This document shows positions 24,613 through 34,354 of a stretch of DNA of 53,092 bases, piece after piece. Both the position numbers and the translations under genes were made by a program. The DNA lies in assembly GCA_949031345.1 (NCBI GenBank), contig CARNVA010000005.1, positions 39,157 to 92,248 of the forward strand, in the 5' to 3' direction. This DNA is from an uncultured Eubacteriales bacterium (GTDB taxonomy: Bacteria > Bacillota > Clostridia > Christensenellales > UBA1242). A model generated the notes under the pieces. That model did not search any database. It worked only from the letters and a program-made list of their open reading frames with translations, and was not told where the DNA came from. Each line of letters begins with the position of its first letter. Position 1 is the first letter of the stretch.

Positions 24613-25296
24613 ATGAAAAAATTAGCTAAGAAATATGCTCAAGCAGCTGCTATGGTTGAGCAAAAAGCATACGATATCGGCAGTGGACTTGACACTCTTC
24701 TTACACTTCCAAAAGCAAAGTTTGACGAATCAGTTGAGCTTCATGTAAGACTTGGTGTTGACGGAAAGAATGCTGACCAACAAGTAAGAGGTGTTTGCGT
24801 ACTTCCTCATGGTACAGGTAAGAGCGTAAAAATTCTTGTTATCGCAAAAGGTGACAAGGCCGATGATGCTGTTAAAGCAGGTGCTGATTATGTTGGCGCT
24901 GAAGAAATGGTTGCTAAAATTCAAGGCGGATGGCTTGATTTTGATGTTTGTATCACAACTCCAGATATGATGGGCGTTGTAGGTAGAGTAGCTAGAGTGC
25001 TTGGACCTAAAGGTCTTATGCCAAACCCAAAGAGCGGAACAGTTACTATGGATGTAGCAAAAGCTATCACAGATGCTAAGGCTGGTAAGGTTGAATACAG
25101 ACTTGATAAGACAAACAATGTGCATGTAATTTTAGGAAAAGTAAGCTTCGGTAAAGAAAAACTTACTGAAAACTTCAATACAGTTATTGAAGCGCTTATC
25201 AAAGCTAAACCAGCAGCAGCAAAAGGGCAATATTTCAGAAATGTTACTATTTGCTCAACAATGGGTCCTGGACTTAAAATCAATGTAACTATGTAA
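24613..25296 (+). CDS. rplA: 50S ribosomal protein L1
   Basis: A 227-residue L1 of the L1 stalk, with both domains evident (ELHVRLGVDGKNADQQVRG; KGLMPNPKSGTVT; FRNVTICSTMGPGLKINV). It also represses its own operon through the leader site before rplK. GGAGGG lies 5 nt before the ATG. The operon stops at a terminator here; rplJ, rplL and rpoB, which follow in many bacteria, are absent from this position. Confidence 0.97.
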   Translation: MKKLAKKYAQAAAMVEQKAYDIGSGLDTLLTLPKAKFDESVELHVRLGVDGKNADQQVRGVCVLPHGTGKSVKILVIAKGDKADDAVKAGADYVGAEEMVAKIQGGWLDFDVCITTPDMMGVVGRVARVLGPKGLMPNPKSGTVTMDVAKAITDAKAGKVEYRLDKTNNVHVILGKVSFGKEKLTENFNTVIEALIKAKPAAAKGQYFRNVTICSTMGPGLKINVTM

Positions 25297-25314
25297 TGAT
25301 AGTTAGACAAAATA

Positions 25315-25341
25315 AAGCAGATGAAAATCTGCTTTTTTTTT
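25315..25341 (+). terminator. Terminator of the rplK-rplA operon
   Basis: AGCAGAT/ATCTGCT stem with a GAAA tetraloop and nine or more T. Confidence 0.8.
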
Positions 25342-25360
25342 AATTAAATTTTTGATTATA

Positions 25361-25390
25361 AAATAAATCTTATCTAAATAAATCTTATCT
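25361..25390. repeat. 15-bp tandem duplication
   Basis: AAATAAATCTTATCT is repeated head to tail (25361-25375, 25376-25390) in the spacer between rplA and the surface-protein gene. Confidence 0.8.
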
Positions 25391-25454
25391 TTTAAAAGTG
25401 CAAGAATTTTTTTAACCATAATTTTATATTATTTATTATATAATATTTATAAGA

Positions 25455-25511
25455 GTTTAAACTTTATGACGCTTTCTAAGCAAATAATTCTAAGCGTTTT
25501 AAAGTTAAAAC
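25455..25511. repeat. Long imperfect inverted repeat
   Basis: Arms GTTTAAACTTTATGACGCTT (25455-25474) and AAGCGTTTTAAAGTTAAAAC (25492-25511) pair with three mismatches. The left arm plus its continuation closely copies the last codons of the neighbouring giant gene (25589-25614), reading LLRKRHKV then stop on the minus strand. Confidence 0.6.
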
Positions 25512-25520
25512 AAGGCGAAA

Positions 25521-25556
25521 AAAAATACCTCTAAGAAAATAGAGGTATTTTTTTTG
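25521..25556. terminator. Terminator of the 2855-residue protein gene (bidirectional form)
   Basis: AATACCTCTA/TAGAGGTATT stem with a 6-nt loop, A-run on one side and T-run on the other. Confidence 0.7.
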
Positions 25557-25585
25557 AATTAAACCAAAATTTTGTCGATTTAATT

Positions 25586-28500
25586 TTATTTAACTTTTTG
25601 ACGCTTTCTAAGCAAGATTGTAATTGTCACAATTGCAACAGCGGCCACACAGCCAAGCACAATTGCGATAATTGCGAATGCGTTTAATGGCTCTGTTTTT
25701 GTCACCTTATAAGAGTAGAGCAGATAGCCGCTTGAAGTATAAATTTGAATGTAATAAGTGCCATTGCCTGTAATTCTTATTGTGTCATTTGTGCCATAAC
25801 TTGAAAGGTTTTCAGTATTGTAATATCTTGTTGTTCCGCCAACAATCAAATAGCAGTCACCCACAGCGTCGTGAAGGTTTTGAACATTTAATGTCACAGT
25901 TATTTGGTCTTTAGTTTTTTCGCCTTCAGGGAGTGAAACACTGATTGGAGGAGTTGCCATGTTTATCCAAAATTCAAAAGTGAAACTTTCACCAATGGTG
26001 TTTAAAAGCTCTTTATTATTAGGACAGATGGTCACTGTATATCTTCCGCCGCCAGTCTTTTCATCAAGATAGTTGATTGTTATGCCAGAAAGATATTTTT
26101 GATCATCAACCATTATAGAAGGGAAGTTTCCGATTGTAAGTAAGTTTTCAGTAATATCAACACCATCTTTTTCGATTGCTTTAATATAATATTGTTCATA
26201 TTCTGAATATTCAAAAGCATATCTTGATTCGTTTTTGTTGATGATAGTGAAATTAAATTCTTCTGTTCGGATAGCTTTTCCTTCAGCGAGAGAAACTGCT
26301 GTGAAATACACTGTATAGAAGCCTGATGCAGTGAATGTAAAGCTGTCCTTTTTGCCTGAAGTTGTGAAACCTGTATAATCATAACCATTTCGTTTTGCGT
26401 GTATTGTAGGTGTTCCAGAGCCTTGATAATAGCTTTGAATGTTTGTTGGTTTAAGCACAACTTTGCCATTGTATATTGCTTTTTGGATAGGCTCAGTGAT
26501 AATCTCTTCGCCTTCAGCATTTGTTGTAGTCACTGTGAATGGCACTGAGCTTAAGAATACAATGTCGATATATTTGCTTGTGCCAAAGGTTTGAACATTG
26601 GCAGGTGAGCAAGAGTCATACACTTTCAGTCTGTAAGAGCCTTGACGATTTAAGTATATGAATGAATCAATTCCGTCTGTATAAACAGGGGTGTCAATTT
26701 TTACATAAGAGCCGTTAAACTGCTTTGTTACTTCAATATTGATTTTGTTTGACACGATTCCATAATATGAAGAGAAATTGATTTTAAGTTTGTTGAAGTT
26801 TGCCGCAGAATCACTGTTTGCAACCACTGTCACAAAGCTTTTATTCTTAATATTTTCTGGTGTACCAACAGAAGATTCATAAGTGAAGGTGCTGATAATG
26901 TTGTTTGTCTCAGCAATGTAAATTATAGTAAATTCACCGGCAGATTCACTGCATTCATATCGATAAATTTCAACTGTAACATTGCTTCCAGTGCTGTCGA
27001 CTGCAATGAGGTCAAGTTTAACATTAAGCTCTTCATTGGTTGTAATGCGGCGTCTGTTGTCTCTGTCTGCGTAGTCTACACTGACGATATAATTGGTTTC
27101 ATAACCCTGTCCAGCAAGAGATGTGTAATATACATCGCTCTTGTCAACAGTTAAGCCGTCAACAGTAATGTAATAATAAGATGTAGATGAGTCAAGTATT
27201 GAGATGTTGAAAATCTTGCAAAGGTCTGTAAAATATTCATCACTGTCATACTTGATAAGCACGATATAATCGCCAACACCTGAGATTGTGTAACCATTCA
27301 CATCAGAATTTGCACTGTTTATGTTTTCCCATGTAGTGCCATTGTCTTTTGAAAGATAAACACTGTATGTGTAGCCCTTTTGATAGTTGTAAGAGCCATC
27401 ATAAGCCAAGCTTTGACCGTTGAAGAAGCGAACAGTGACATTTCTTGAGAAAGTTGTGATAATCTCTGATGTAGCTGTATAATCTTTTCCATTGAAGGAA
27501 ACGGTTACATTTGGCTTAATTCCAATATTTGCTTCGTCAATAGGTTGTTGGTTTTTATCATTGAAGATAATTCCACCCTTTGAAACATCATTTGGATTAG
27601 TCACTCTTGAAGGGAGCTTGTTGTAAAGTCTTAAATGAATGGTATTGATATATTCTTCTGATTCAACATCACTTATTACAAGTTTGTAATAATCATCATA
27701 GAAAGACTCAAAACTTGGATTAAACTTCATCACTGAAATGTTTGTGCTTGTGTTATGACTTTGGTCAACTCTTATTTCATTTCCGTCGCGATCATATACT
27801 TTTACGCTGTAAAGCAGCACATTATATGAATAGTTGATTGTGCCAGATGAGAGATAGGTTGTTTCTTTTTCTCCTTCAGAGAATTTGTATATTGCATTTG
27901 GCCCAGAAATTTCCTTATAACTTACTTCGTTTGCAAGCTGAATGACAGTTGTGGTCTTTTCAAAGTTGTCAACAATCTCAAACTTAACTTTCTGTGAAGC
28001 ATTTGCTCCAAGATTGATTGCAATTTGAAGGGTGGTATCACCAGGCAAAGTTTTAAAGGTTATATAAGATGCACCAGCAAACTCTTCTGAAGGTGTCCAT
28101 GTTCCATAATCAAATTGTTCAGCCTTATATATGGTTTTCCATTTGTTTAATGCAGTCACCGAGCTGTCAAACTGAGAAATAGTTATGCTTTTTGGGAAGA
28201 TATAACTTGTTGTTTCACTTTGCACTTGAGCTTTTGTAGGCACTGTAATATTAAGTATAGCCGAAGTCTGTGTTGGGTCTTCAACTTTCTGTGTAGAAAG
28301 AGATGCTTCCATAACTGAAATAAAGATTGAAGCAAAGCTTCCGTCAATTCTATTTGAAAGCGTCATTTTATGCTTGTTTGAAGAAGCCTCGACATTTTCA
28401 AACAGACTTAATAGACTTACCTGATTAAATTCAACACCGTTTGCTGAGAAAATAACCTTATAAATCTGTGAGTCGTCAATCCAAGGTGATTTCATATAAC

Positions 28501-31500
28501 GCACTTCACCTTGACCTGCAAGCTTTAATGTTAAGAATTGCCATGAGTCAGATTGATAATTGATATCTTTGATTTCAAATCCTTTTGTTGAATAGATATT
28601 GAAACCATCTTCAATTTGATCGTTTTCAACCACTACATCACGATTGAGATTTGTATTTGTGTAAGTGATTGCATCTGTTCTTGCAAGAGGATCATTGTTT
28701 ACATTCGATGAAGTAAGCTCGACCACATAAACAACCATATTTCCAGCATAATCCATTTCAACAATCTCATAATATCCGCAAGGAAGTTGCAAATCTCCAT
28801 CAGTTGTCATATGAAGATAATTGCCTGATGAGAATGAGGCTTTGTCTACCTGTGTGTATGTGTTGATATTTTCAATTCGGTTGTAATAGATGAATTGAGT
28901 ATCATAAGGGTTTGAAGCCTTGTTTGCAAGTGTTGAGGTGAGGGTAGTATTGAAATAATCAATGTTTACATTATAGCTGTAATATTTGAAGTTTCCGCTG
29001 TCAGTTGAATAAGAATAACTGAGGTTTGGAATTTCTGCAATAGCTGGATTTTCAACTTCTCTGTTGTTGTAGTCGAAATATTTTCGCATATAAAGAAGTT
29101 GATAATTCATTGGGAATGAATTTTGAGTAGAAATCTCTGTGGTTGACATGAGATTTTGCACATTTTGATATGGCATTGACTTATCAAAATAAATTCTCTT
29201 TGTAATTGTTGAATAATAATCTCTGTTGTGACCTTCGTACTGCATAGTTATTTCAACATAACTATTAACCGCATTTAAAAGACTTTCAGTGTCTATTGTG
29301 AAATATTTTGAAGTGCCTTCATCCACAATTTCAGACTTTTCGCCAACAATTGAAGAAGGGTTGTATCTGATTGAAATATTGTTTTCATCAATCTTTGCTT
29401 CATATTCGCTTGTAGGCACTTCCCATTGCACTTTCAATGAATGAGAATTTGTGTAGTAAGTATTTGGTGTGTCAGTTTCTGTGAGGTTATAGCCGTCAGA
29501 GCCTATAATTTCAAAGTCTGGAGCCTGTGAAATGATTTCAAAGCCAAACTTATAAAGACTGTAGAAACTGCTTGTAGCTCCAATATTTGAAGCTTGATAG
29601 ATTGTTACAACATAATTTCCTTTGAGGTAGAAAAATTCAAGCTCTGCATTTTTGTTGAGAATGCCATTTTTTCCACTTGCTTCATAAAGTGTCAAATATC
29701 CATTTTTTTCAGTGCCGTCAGAGTAGTAATATTTCACTACTTCTCTGCCGTTTTCAACCACAGTTGCTCGCACTTCTGTAAGAATTTGATATTCTTTTAT
29801 AGAAGAAGTTTCAATATAATCTTTTGCTTGCTGTTCTCTGCCAAAGCTTTGAACAAGTGCGCCTTCAATATAGACATCATATAGGCTTGTCGAACGGTTG
29901 AATTGATAGTAAGCATTACCATAATAAGAAAGGTTGTCGTTCTTGTTTACTGAATATTCCTTGCCATTTGATGAGTTTATTGATTGCTCGTTTGAAACAG
30001 TATATTTATATTTAGGTACATGAAGAGAAATAGGCAATTTATTTCCCTGAACGGCAAAACTTGAAAGGTTATCATTTTCACTGTAAGAATCTTTAGTGAA
30101 GAATGAGCCGCTATTTAAGCCGTCACTTGTATATTTAGGGAAGGAAATTTCAATAGAAGAATTTCCGTTTCCGCTGTAAAGGCTAAGCAATATGTCTCCA
30201 CCAACAATACTTTCAAGAGAAGAAATTGTTTTGCCGTCATCGTCAGTCAAAGCATTTCCTTCATCATCAACTGCCACAACTGGCTCAAGCTTGGTTATCA
30301 AGCCCTTATCGTCAACGATAATTGTCAAAAATCTTCTGAAATAGTCATATTGGTCAAGACCTGAGTCTTCTTTGTATGTTCTCTCAATCATATACTTTCC
30401 GGCAAGTGGAAGGGTGTTTGACCCCATAGCAAGCTCGAAAGTCTCAATTGCGCCAACATCATATTCTTTAGTAGAATTTGGGAATACATTGATTTTTTGA
30501 GTATAATCTTCAGCAAGATCATAGTAGTAATAATAGTTGTTGTTTCCTTCAAACTTAGCAAGTTTTTTCTCATAAGGATAGTAATAAAGTGTCACAGTTT
30601 CAAGTTTAGAGCCGTTTACGGCAACTGGAATATAACTTAAAGTTAAAGCTTCTTTTCCACTAACTGGGGTGTAATAAGAGAATTTATATTGTCTTGAAGT
30701 CTCTGTGTAGTCGTTGTCGCCTTTAATATGAGTGTAAATATATTTTCCTTGCTCATCTTGATAGGTATAAAGGTTTCCACTGAAACTAAAACTTGAGAAA
30801 TCAAGGTCGCCTGATGCGCTTGAAAGTTTAAGTTTTGAAGCGTCTGCTGTCACATTGAATGAAACATATCCGCTTGGGAAGTTTCTGTAAAGCATTGACT
30901 CATTGTCAGCAAAGTAGGTGTTTGATTTGTCACGAATAAGAATTTTAAATGTTGTATTATCGGCAGAGTTTCCATTGTCGTCAAAGAAGCGAATTTGATA
31001 TGAATTAAGATCATAAGGAGAAAACTCTGATGAGAAACCATCTTTGATATAAACTCTTTCATTTATTGGAATGATAAGATAGTTTCCATTGTAAGACGAA
31101 ATGCCTGTCACGATTGTGCTTGCCGTTTCGTCTTTAGTTGTTTCTGTATCATTTTCAAGTTTAGCGTCGGTTGTAATGTCGTTGATTTGCATTATGTTTG
31201 CATTGTTTTCAGTCTTGAAAAATTCATCAACTAGTTCTTTTAATTTTAAGTCAGCACCTGCAACATCTGTCGAATATTGATAAGAGGTTATTTCGCCAAT
31301 TTTGTCAATATTTTCAAGATAAATTGCCTTTCTGCTTGACCATCTGATATAAATTTCAACATTTGTTTCAGGGAGTGAAATGCTGTCACTGTTTGAGAAA
31401 AGACTTCTAAGCACCTGATTTCCCTGTGTTTCTTGAATGAAAATAGGGGTTGAGGTGTCAATCATAAACAGTTTAAATGCTGAATTTCCAGCTTGGTCAT

Positions 31501-34153
31501 AAACTTGTAATATATAAAAGCCGTCATTATTTTTTACGTAAGTTGCTGGAATGGTAGAGCCAAATGCAGCAGCATTTGAATATTCTGTCCATTGAGAGCG
31601 AGAAGCAAGATCAATTTTGTATGAAACTGGCAATACATCGTTTGCAATAAGCCTGTTTAAAAGCTCTGAAAGGTCGTCTCCACTTTGAGAAGAGTAATAA
31701 TTGATGGCTTTTGTTGGAATATAAGTTACATAGCCATAAGTTGAAGCGCCACTCTTCTTTTCATCCCAAGACATAATCATAGGCTGATTTGTGTTGAATG
31801 ATGAGAACGCATCTCCTACTTGATAGGTTGTTGATGAGAGAAGTGTTACATTCTTTGATGTGATGTTTTTAATTTCACTTGTATCAATTGTGAATGTTCT
31901 TATGCTTGGCTTGTTTGAGTTTGTAGAAGTGATTTTGATTGTAAACTTTGCATTTGCATATTTATTGTTATTTTCAATCAAAATACCATATTTCCCAGCT
32001 ATAATTTCATTATATTTGTCATCAAATTCACTATTTTCAGAAGATTCAACAAATTGTCTATATGCGAAGCCGTATGAAGAAAGCTCTTTGATGCTTACAT
32101 CTTGGAAATAGTATGTGTTGTCGTTGTAGTTTTGAGCTGAAAGGGTGATGTTTACTTTTGCATCATAAATGTTGTTTTCAGCGTCATTTAAAATATAAAC
32201 ATTTTTGTTTGTAAACCCATTTGTGTAAACTTCGTTGAAATTGCTATCAAGCACGGCAACAGTAGGTGATGAGTTTGTGATAGTAAAATAAAATACTTGA
32301 TAGTGGTAAAGTGCAGATTGTAATGTGCCTGATGCAGACATATATGAGTCAAATTGATATTGAATTATGTAAAGATATGTTCCGTCATCATTTTGGTTGA
32401 AGCCTTTGAAAGATTCACCTTCACCATTGTCAATCACCATTTGTGTAGTTTCAACACCAGTAGCCTCATCTTTAGTAGTTACTTTGTTTAATTTATAAAA
32501 CCTGCTGAAACTTTTATTATTTGCATTTGTTAAAAATTTAATAGGTGTTTGATTTGTTGAGGCGGGCAATATATTTAATGTTGGATTGTTGATTGCCTCA
32601 AGCACAAGATTTTTTAAAGTGCTTACATTAAAGTTTATGCTGCTTACAGGGTTTGTTTCACCCAACTTTTGAGCAATATCCTTTCTTATAGCATTCTCTG
32701 TATTTTCTTCAGAATTATCAAATTCATGATTGCTGTTTCTGTCAATGATGTTTTTATTTACTTGACTTGTAATATCAGCTGAATTGTAATACCCATTTTT
32801 ATTATCATAACTTTTTATGTCTTTTGTGTAAGGCTGATTTGTGTCAGGATTGATGTTTTCATAATCGCTATAAACAGTTTGATAGCCATAAATGTAAACT
32901 CTTTGTGCCTTGTTTGAGAAAGCAGACCCTTTTGAAAGATTTTCAAGATTTAAGTCATAAAGAGTTGTTTGACCTTCACGCTCAATAGTGTAAAGATAAG
33001 AGAAGTGAATGTCATAACTTCCAATATCAGAAAATACAACTGAATTTGTGCCATTGTCGTTTGTGATTATTCTTAAAAATTGGTTGTTTTCTGAAAGCAC
33101 TGCGCCATTTTCGTCAAGTTGAACAACTTCTCCATTCTGATATTCGAGAATTGTCTTTTTAGTGTTGAGCTCTATGTCAGAATAGTCTATTTCAAGAGAA
33201 AACTTAAGTGGGTCAAAGTCAATAGTTGGAAGGGTGTTTGTCTCTGTTTTAGAGTAGGCAAAGTTGTAAAAATAGTAAGTTGAATAGGTGCTTGATGCAG
33301 TAAGAGTTGTTTCTTGAATGTTGCTTGAAGTTGAAATTCTTGGCTTACCTGTTACTGTATCAAAATATGTATTTGCGTTGAAAATCATAAAATTGTAATA
33401 AATTTCTCTTGTGGTAAGTGAGAAGGTAATTCCGCCATTGGTAGTATAATATTCAAGCACTGGAATAACAAGTGTGTAAATACCTTCTTTATTCAAAGTG
33501 ATTTGATTTTCTTTATTTTTGTCTTTTTCAGGATAACCTTCTGGTTTGTCTCCAACTCCAAATTCAATTTGTTCATTTAAGGTGTTAAGTTTAAATCTAA
33601 GGTTGAATTGTTTTGGAAGAGTTGAAATGGTGTTTGATTGATTGAAGCTTTCAGAATAAGCGAGGGTGTAATTTTCAATGCTTCTGTCTTTTAAAAGATT
33701 TTCGCCTGTTTTGCCTGCGGCAATGTCAGCGGCGGTCATATCATAAAAGAGTGAAAGTGAGGTGGTAAAATCGAAATAATAAAATACCTGACTATTTGAA
33801 GGGTTTGGTGAATAATAATAGTGCGTTTCTTCTTGAGTTGCACCTCCACCAGAGTTTGTTACCTCTTTCGTCAATGTTTGGTCAGCAATGACTATGTCGT
33901 TGTAACTGCCATTTTGAAAAAGATAAACAGTGTCATCAACATTAGAAACTGCAATCGCCGCTTCTTTTGATGATTTTATCTTCATATAGTCTGGAAGATT
34001 GTTTGTAAGCTGTTGTGTTTGAGCAAAATCTGCATGAGAAATGCTGGAGCCCATGTTCCATCCGCTTATAGAAATAATGCCTCCAAAGCTAAGCGAAAGT
34101 ATAAGCACTAAAGGCAAGGAAATTTTCTTAAATAAATTAGATAATTTTTTCAT
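25586..34153 (-). CDS. Giant secreted, membrane-anchored surface protein
   Basis: A 2855-residue extracellular protein. The N terminus MKKLSNLFKKISLPLVLILSLSFGG is a signal peptide. The C terminus is a single membrane helix (IIAIVLGCVAAVAIVTITILL) and a basic tail RKRQKVK, with no LPxTG motif, so it stays in the membrane rather than the wall. The long middle is rich in Asn, Ser, Thr and Tyr and reads as a chain of beta-sandwich (Ig-like) modules, several ending in phrases such as YVVQIYDQAGN or YTVTICPNN typical of bacterial Ig-like domains. Start at the ATG with AGGTG upstream. Likely adhesion or substrate binding; the exact role is not known. Confidence 0.85.
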   Translation of the reverse strand: MKKLSNLFKKISLPLVLILSLSFGGIISISGWNMGSSISHADFAQTQQLTNNLPDYMKIKSSKEAAIAVSNVDDTVYLFQNGSYNDIVIADQTLTKEVTNSGGGATQEETHYYYSPNPSNSQVFYYFDFTTSLSLFYDMTAADIAAGKTGENLLKDRSIENYTLAYSESFNQSNTISTLPKQFNLRFKLNTLNEQIEFGVGDKPEGYPEKDKNKENQITLNKEGIYTLVIPVLEYYTTNGGITFSLTTREIYYNFMIFNANTYFDTVTGKPRISTSSNIQETTLTASSTYSTYYFYNFAYSKTETNTLPTIDFDPLKFSLEIDYSDIELNTKKTILEYQNGEVVQLDENGAVLSENNQFLRIITNDNGTNSVVFSDIGSYDIHFSYLYTIEREGQTTLYDLNLENLSKGSAFSNKAQRVYIYGYQTVYSDYENINPDTNQPYTKDIKSYDNKNGYYNSADITSQVNKNIIDRNSNHEFDNSEENTENAIRKDIAQKLGETNPVSSINFNVSTLKNLVLEAINNPTLNILPASTNQTPIKFLTNANNKSFSRFYKLNKVTTKDEATGVETTQMVIDNGEGESFKGFNQNDDGTYLYIIQYQFDSYMSASGTLQSALYHYQVFYFTITNSSPTVAVLDSNFNEVYTNGFTNKNVYILNDAENNIYDAKVNITLSAQNYNDNTYYFQDVSIKELSSYGFAYRQFVESSENSEFDDKYNEIIAGKYGILIENNNKYANAKFTIKITSTNSNKPSIRTFTIDTSEIKNITSKNVTLLSSTTYQVGDAFSSFNTNQPMIMSWDEKKSGASTYGYVTYIPTKAINYYSSQSGDDLSELLNRLIANDVLPVSYKIDLASRSQWTEYSNAAAFGSTIPATYVKNNDGFYILQVYDQAGNSAFKLFMIDTSTPIFIQETQGNQVLRSLFSNSDSISLPETNVEIYIRWSSRKAIYLENIDKIGEITSYQYSTDVAGADLKLKELVDEFFKTENNANIMQINDITTDAKLENDTETTKDETASTIVTGISSYNGNYLIIPINERVYIKDGFSSEFSPYDLNSYQIRFFDDNGNSADNTTFKILIRDKSNTYFADNESMLYRNFPSGYVSFNVTADASKLKLSSASGDLDFSSFSFSGNLYTYQDEQGKYIYTHIKGDNDYTETSRQYKFSYYTPVSGKEALTLSYIPVAVNGSKLETVTLYYYPYEKKLAKFEGNNNYYYYYDLAEDYTQKINVFPNSTKEYDVGAIETFELAMGSNTLPLAGKYMIERTYKEDSGLDQYDYFRRFLTIIVDDKGLITKLEPVVAVDDEGNALTDDDGKTISSLESIVGGDILLSLYSGNGNSSIEISFPKYTSDGLNSGSFFTKDSYSENDNLSSFAVQGNKLPISLHVPKYKYTVSNEQSINSSNGKEYSVNKNDNLSYYGNAYYQFNRSTSLYDVYIEGALVQSFGREQQAKDYIETSSIKEYQILTEVRATVVENGREVVKYYYSDGTEKNGYLTLYEASGKNGILNKNAELEFFYLKGNYVVTIYQASNIGATSSFYSLYKFGFEIISQAPDFEIIGSDGYNLTETDTPNTYYTNSHSLKVQWEVPTSEYEAKIDENNISIRYNPSSIVGEKSEIVDEGTSKYFTIDTESLLNAVNSYVEITMQYEGHNRDYYSTITKRIYFDKSMPYQNVQNLMSTTEISTQNSFPMNYQLLYMRKYFDYNNREVENPAIAEIPNLSYSYSTDSGNFKYYSYNVNIDYFNTTLTSTLANKASNPYDTQFIYYNRIENINTYTQVDKASFSSGNYLHMTTDGDLQLPCGYYEIVEMDYAGNMVVYVVELTSSNVNNDPLARTDAITYTNTNLNRDVVVENDQIEDGFNIYSTKGFEIKDINYQSDSWQFLTLKLAGQGEVRYMKSPWIDDSQIYKVIFSANGVEFNQVSLLSLFENVEASSNKHKMTLSNRIDGSFASIFISVMEASLSTQKVEDPTQTSAILNITVPTKAQVQSETTSYIFPKSITISQFDSSVTALNKWKTIYKAEQFDYGTWTPSEEFAGASYITFKTLPGDTTLQIAINLGANASQKVKFEIVDNFEKTTTVIQLANEVSYKEISGPNAIYKFSEGEKETTYLSSGTINYSYNVLLYSVKVYDRDGNEIRVDQSHNTSTNISVMKFNPSFESFYDDYYKLVISDVESEEYINTIHLRLYNKLPSRVTNPNDVSKGGIIFNDKNQQPIDEANIGIKPNVTVSFNGKDYTATSEIITTFSRNVTVRFFNGQSLAYDGSYNYQKGYTYSVYLSKDNGTTWENINSANSDVNGYTISGVGDYIVLIKYDSDEYFTDLCKIFNISILDSSTSYYYITVDGLTVDKSDVYYTSLAGQGYETNYIVSVDYADRDNRRRITTNEELNVKLDLIAVDSTGSNVTVEIYRYECSESAGEFTIIYIAETNNIISTFTYESSVGTPENIKNKSFVTVVANSDSAANFNKLKINFSSYYGIVSNKINIEVTKQFNGSYVKIDTPVYTDGIDSFIYLNRQGSYRLKVYDSCSPANVQTFGTSKYIDIVFLSSVPFTVTTTNAEGEEIITEPIQKAIYNGKVVLKPTNIQSYYQGSGTPTIHAKRNGYDYTGFTTSGKKDSFTFTASGFYTVYFTAVSLAEGKAIRTEEFNFTIINKNESRYAFEYSEYEQYYIKAIEKDGVDITENLLTIGNFPSIMVDDQKYLSGITINYLDEKTGGGRYTVTICPNNKELLNTIGESFTFEFWINMATPPISVSLPEGEKTKDQITVTLNVQNLHDAVGDCYLIVGGTTRYYNTENLSSYGTNDTIRITGNGTYYIQIYTSSGYLLYSYKVTKTEPLNAFAIIAIVLGCVAAVAIVTITILLRKRQKVK

Positions 34154-34169
34154 AAAACACCTCAAGAAT

Positions 34170-34197
34170 ATTTTATCATAAGCGTCATAAAAAACAA
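34170..34197 (-). promoter_or_regulatory. Promoter of the 2855-residue protein gene
   Basis: Minus-strand TTGTTT (34192-34197), 16-bp spacer, TAAAAT (34170-34175). The spacer contains AAGCGTCATAAA on the plus strand (34180-34191), an inverted copy of a sequence at the far end of the gene (25463-25474). Confidence 0.4.
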
Positions 34198-34354
34198 AAT
34201 AAAATTATGTAATTAAATTAAATATATTTAATAAAATACTATATATATTTTATACATAAAGATAATTTTTACTCTTAATACAATAAAAAAATAATTCCTT
34301 TTTATTTAGTTGTCAAAGAAGGCTTTTTTTTCATAAATATGTTAAGAGGTATTT

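Noticed and set aside
25361..25585. Insertion sequence remnant beside the giant gene
   Set aside because: There are inverted repeats but no transposase frame or target-site duplication; I keep it as a repeat only.
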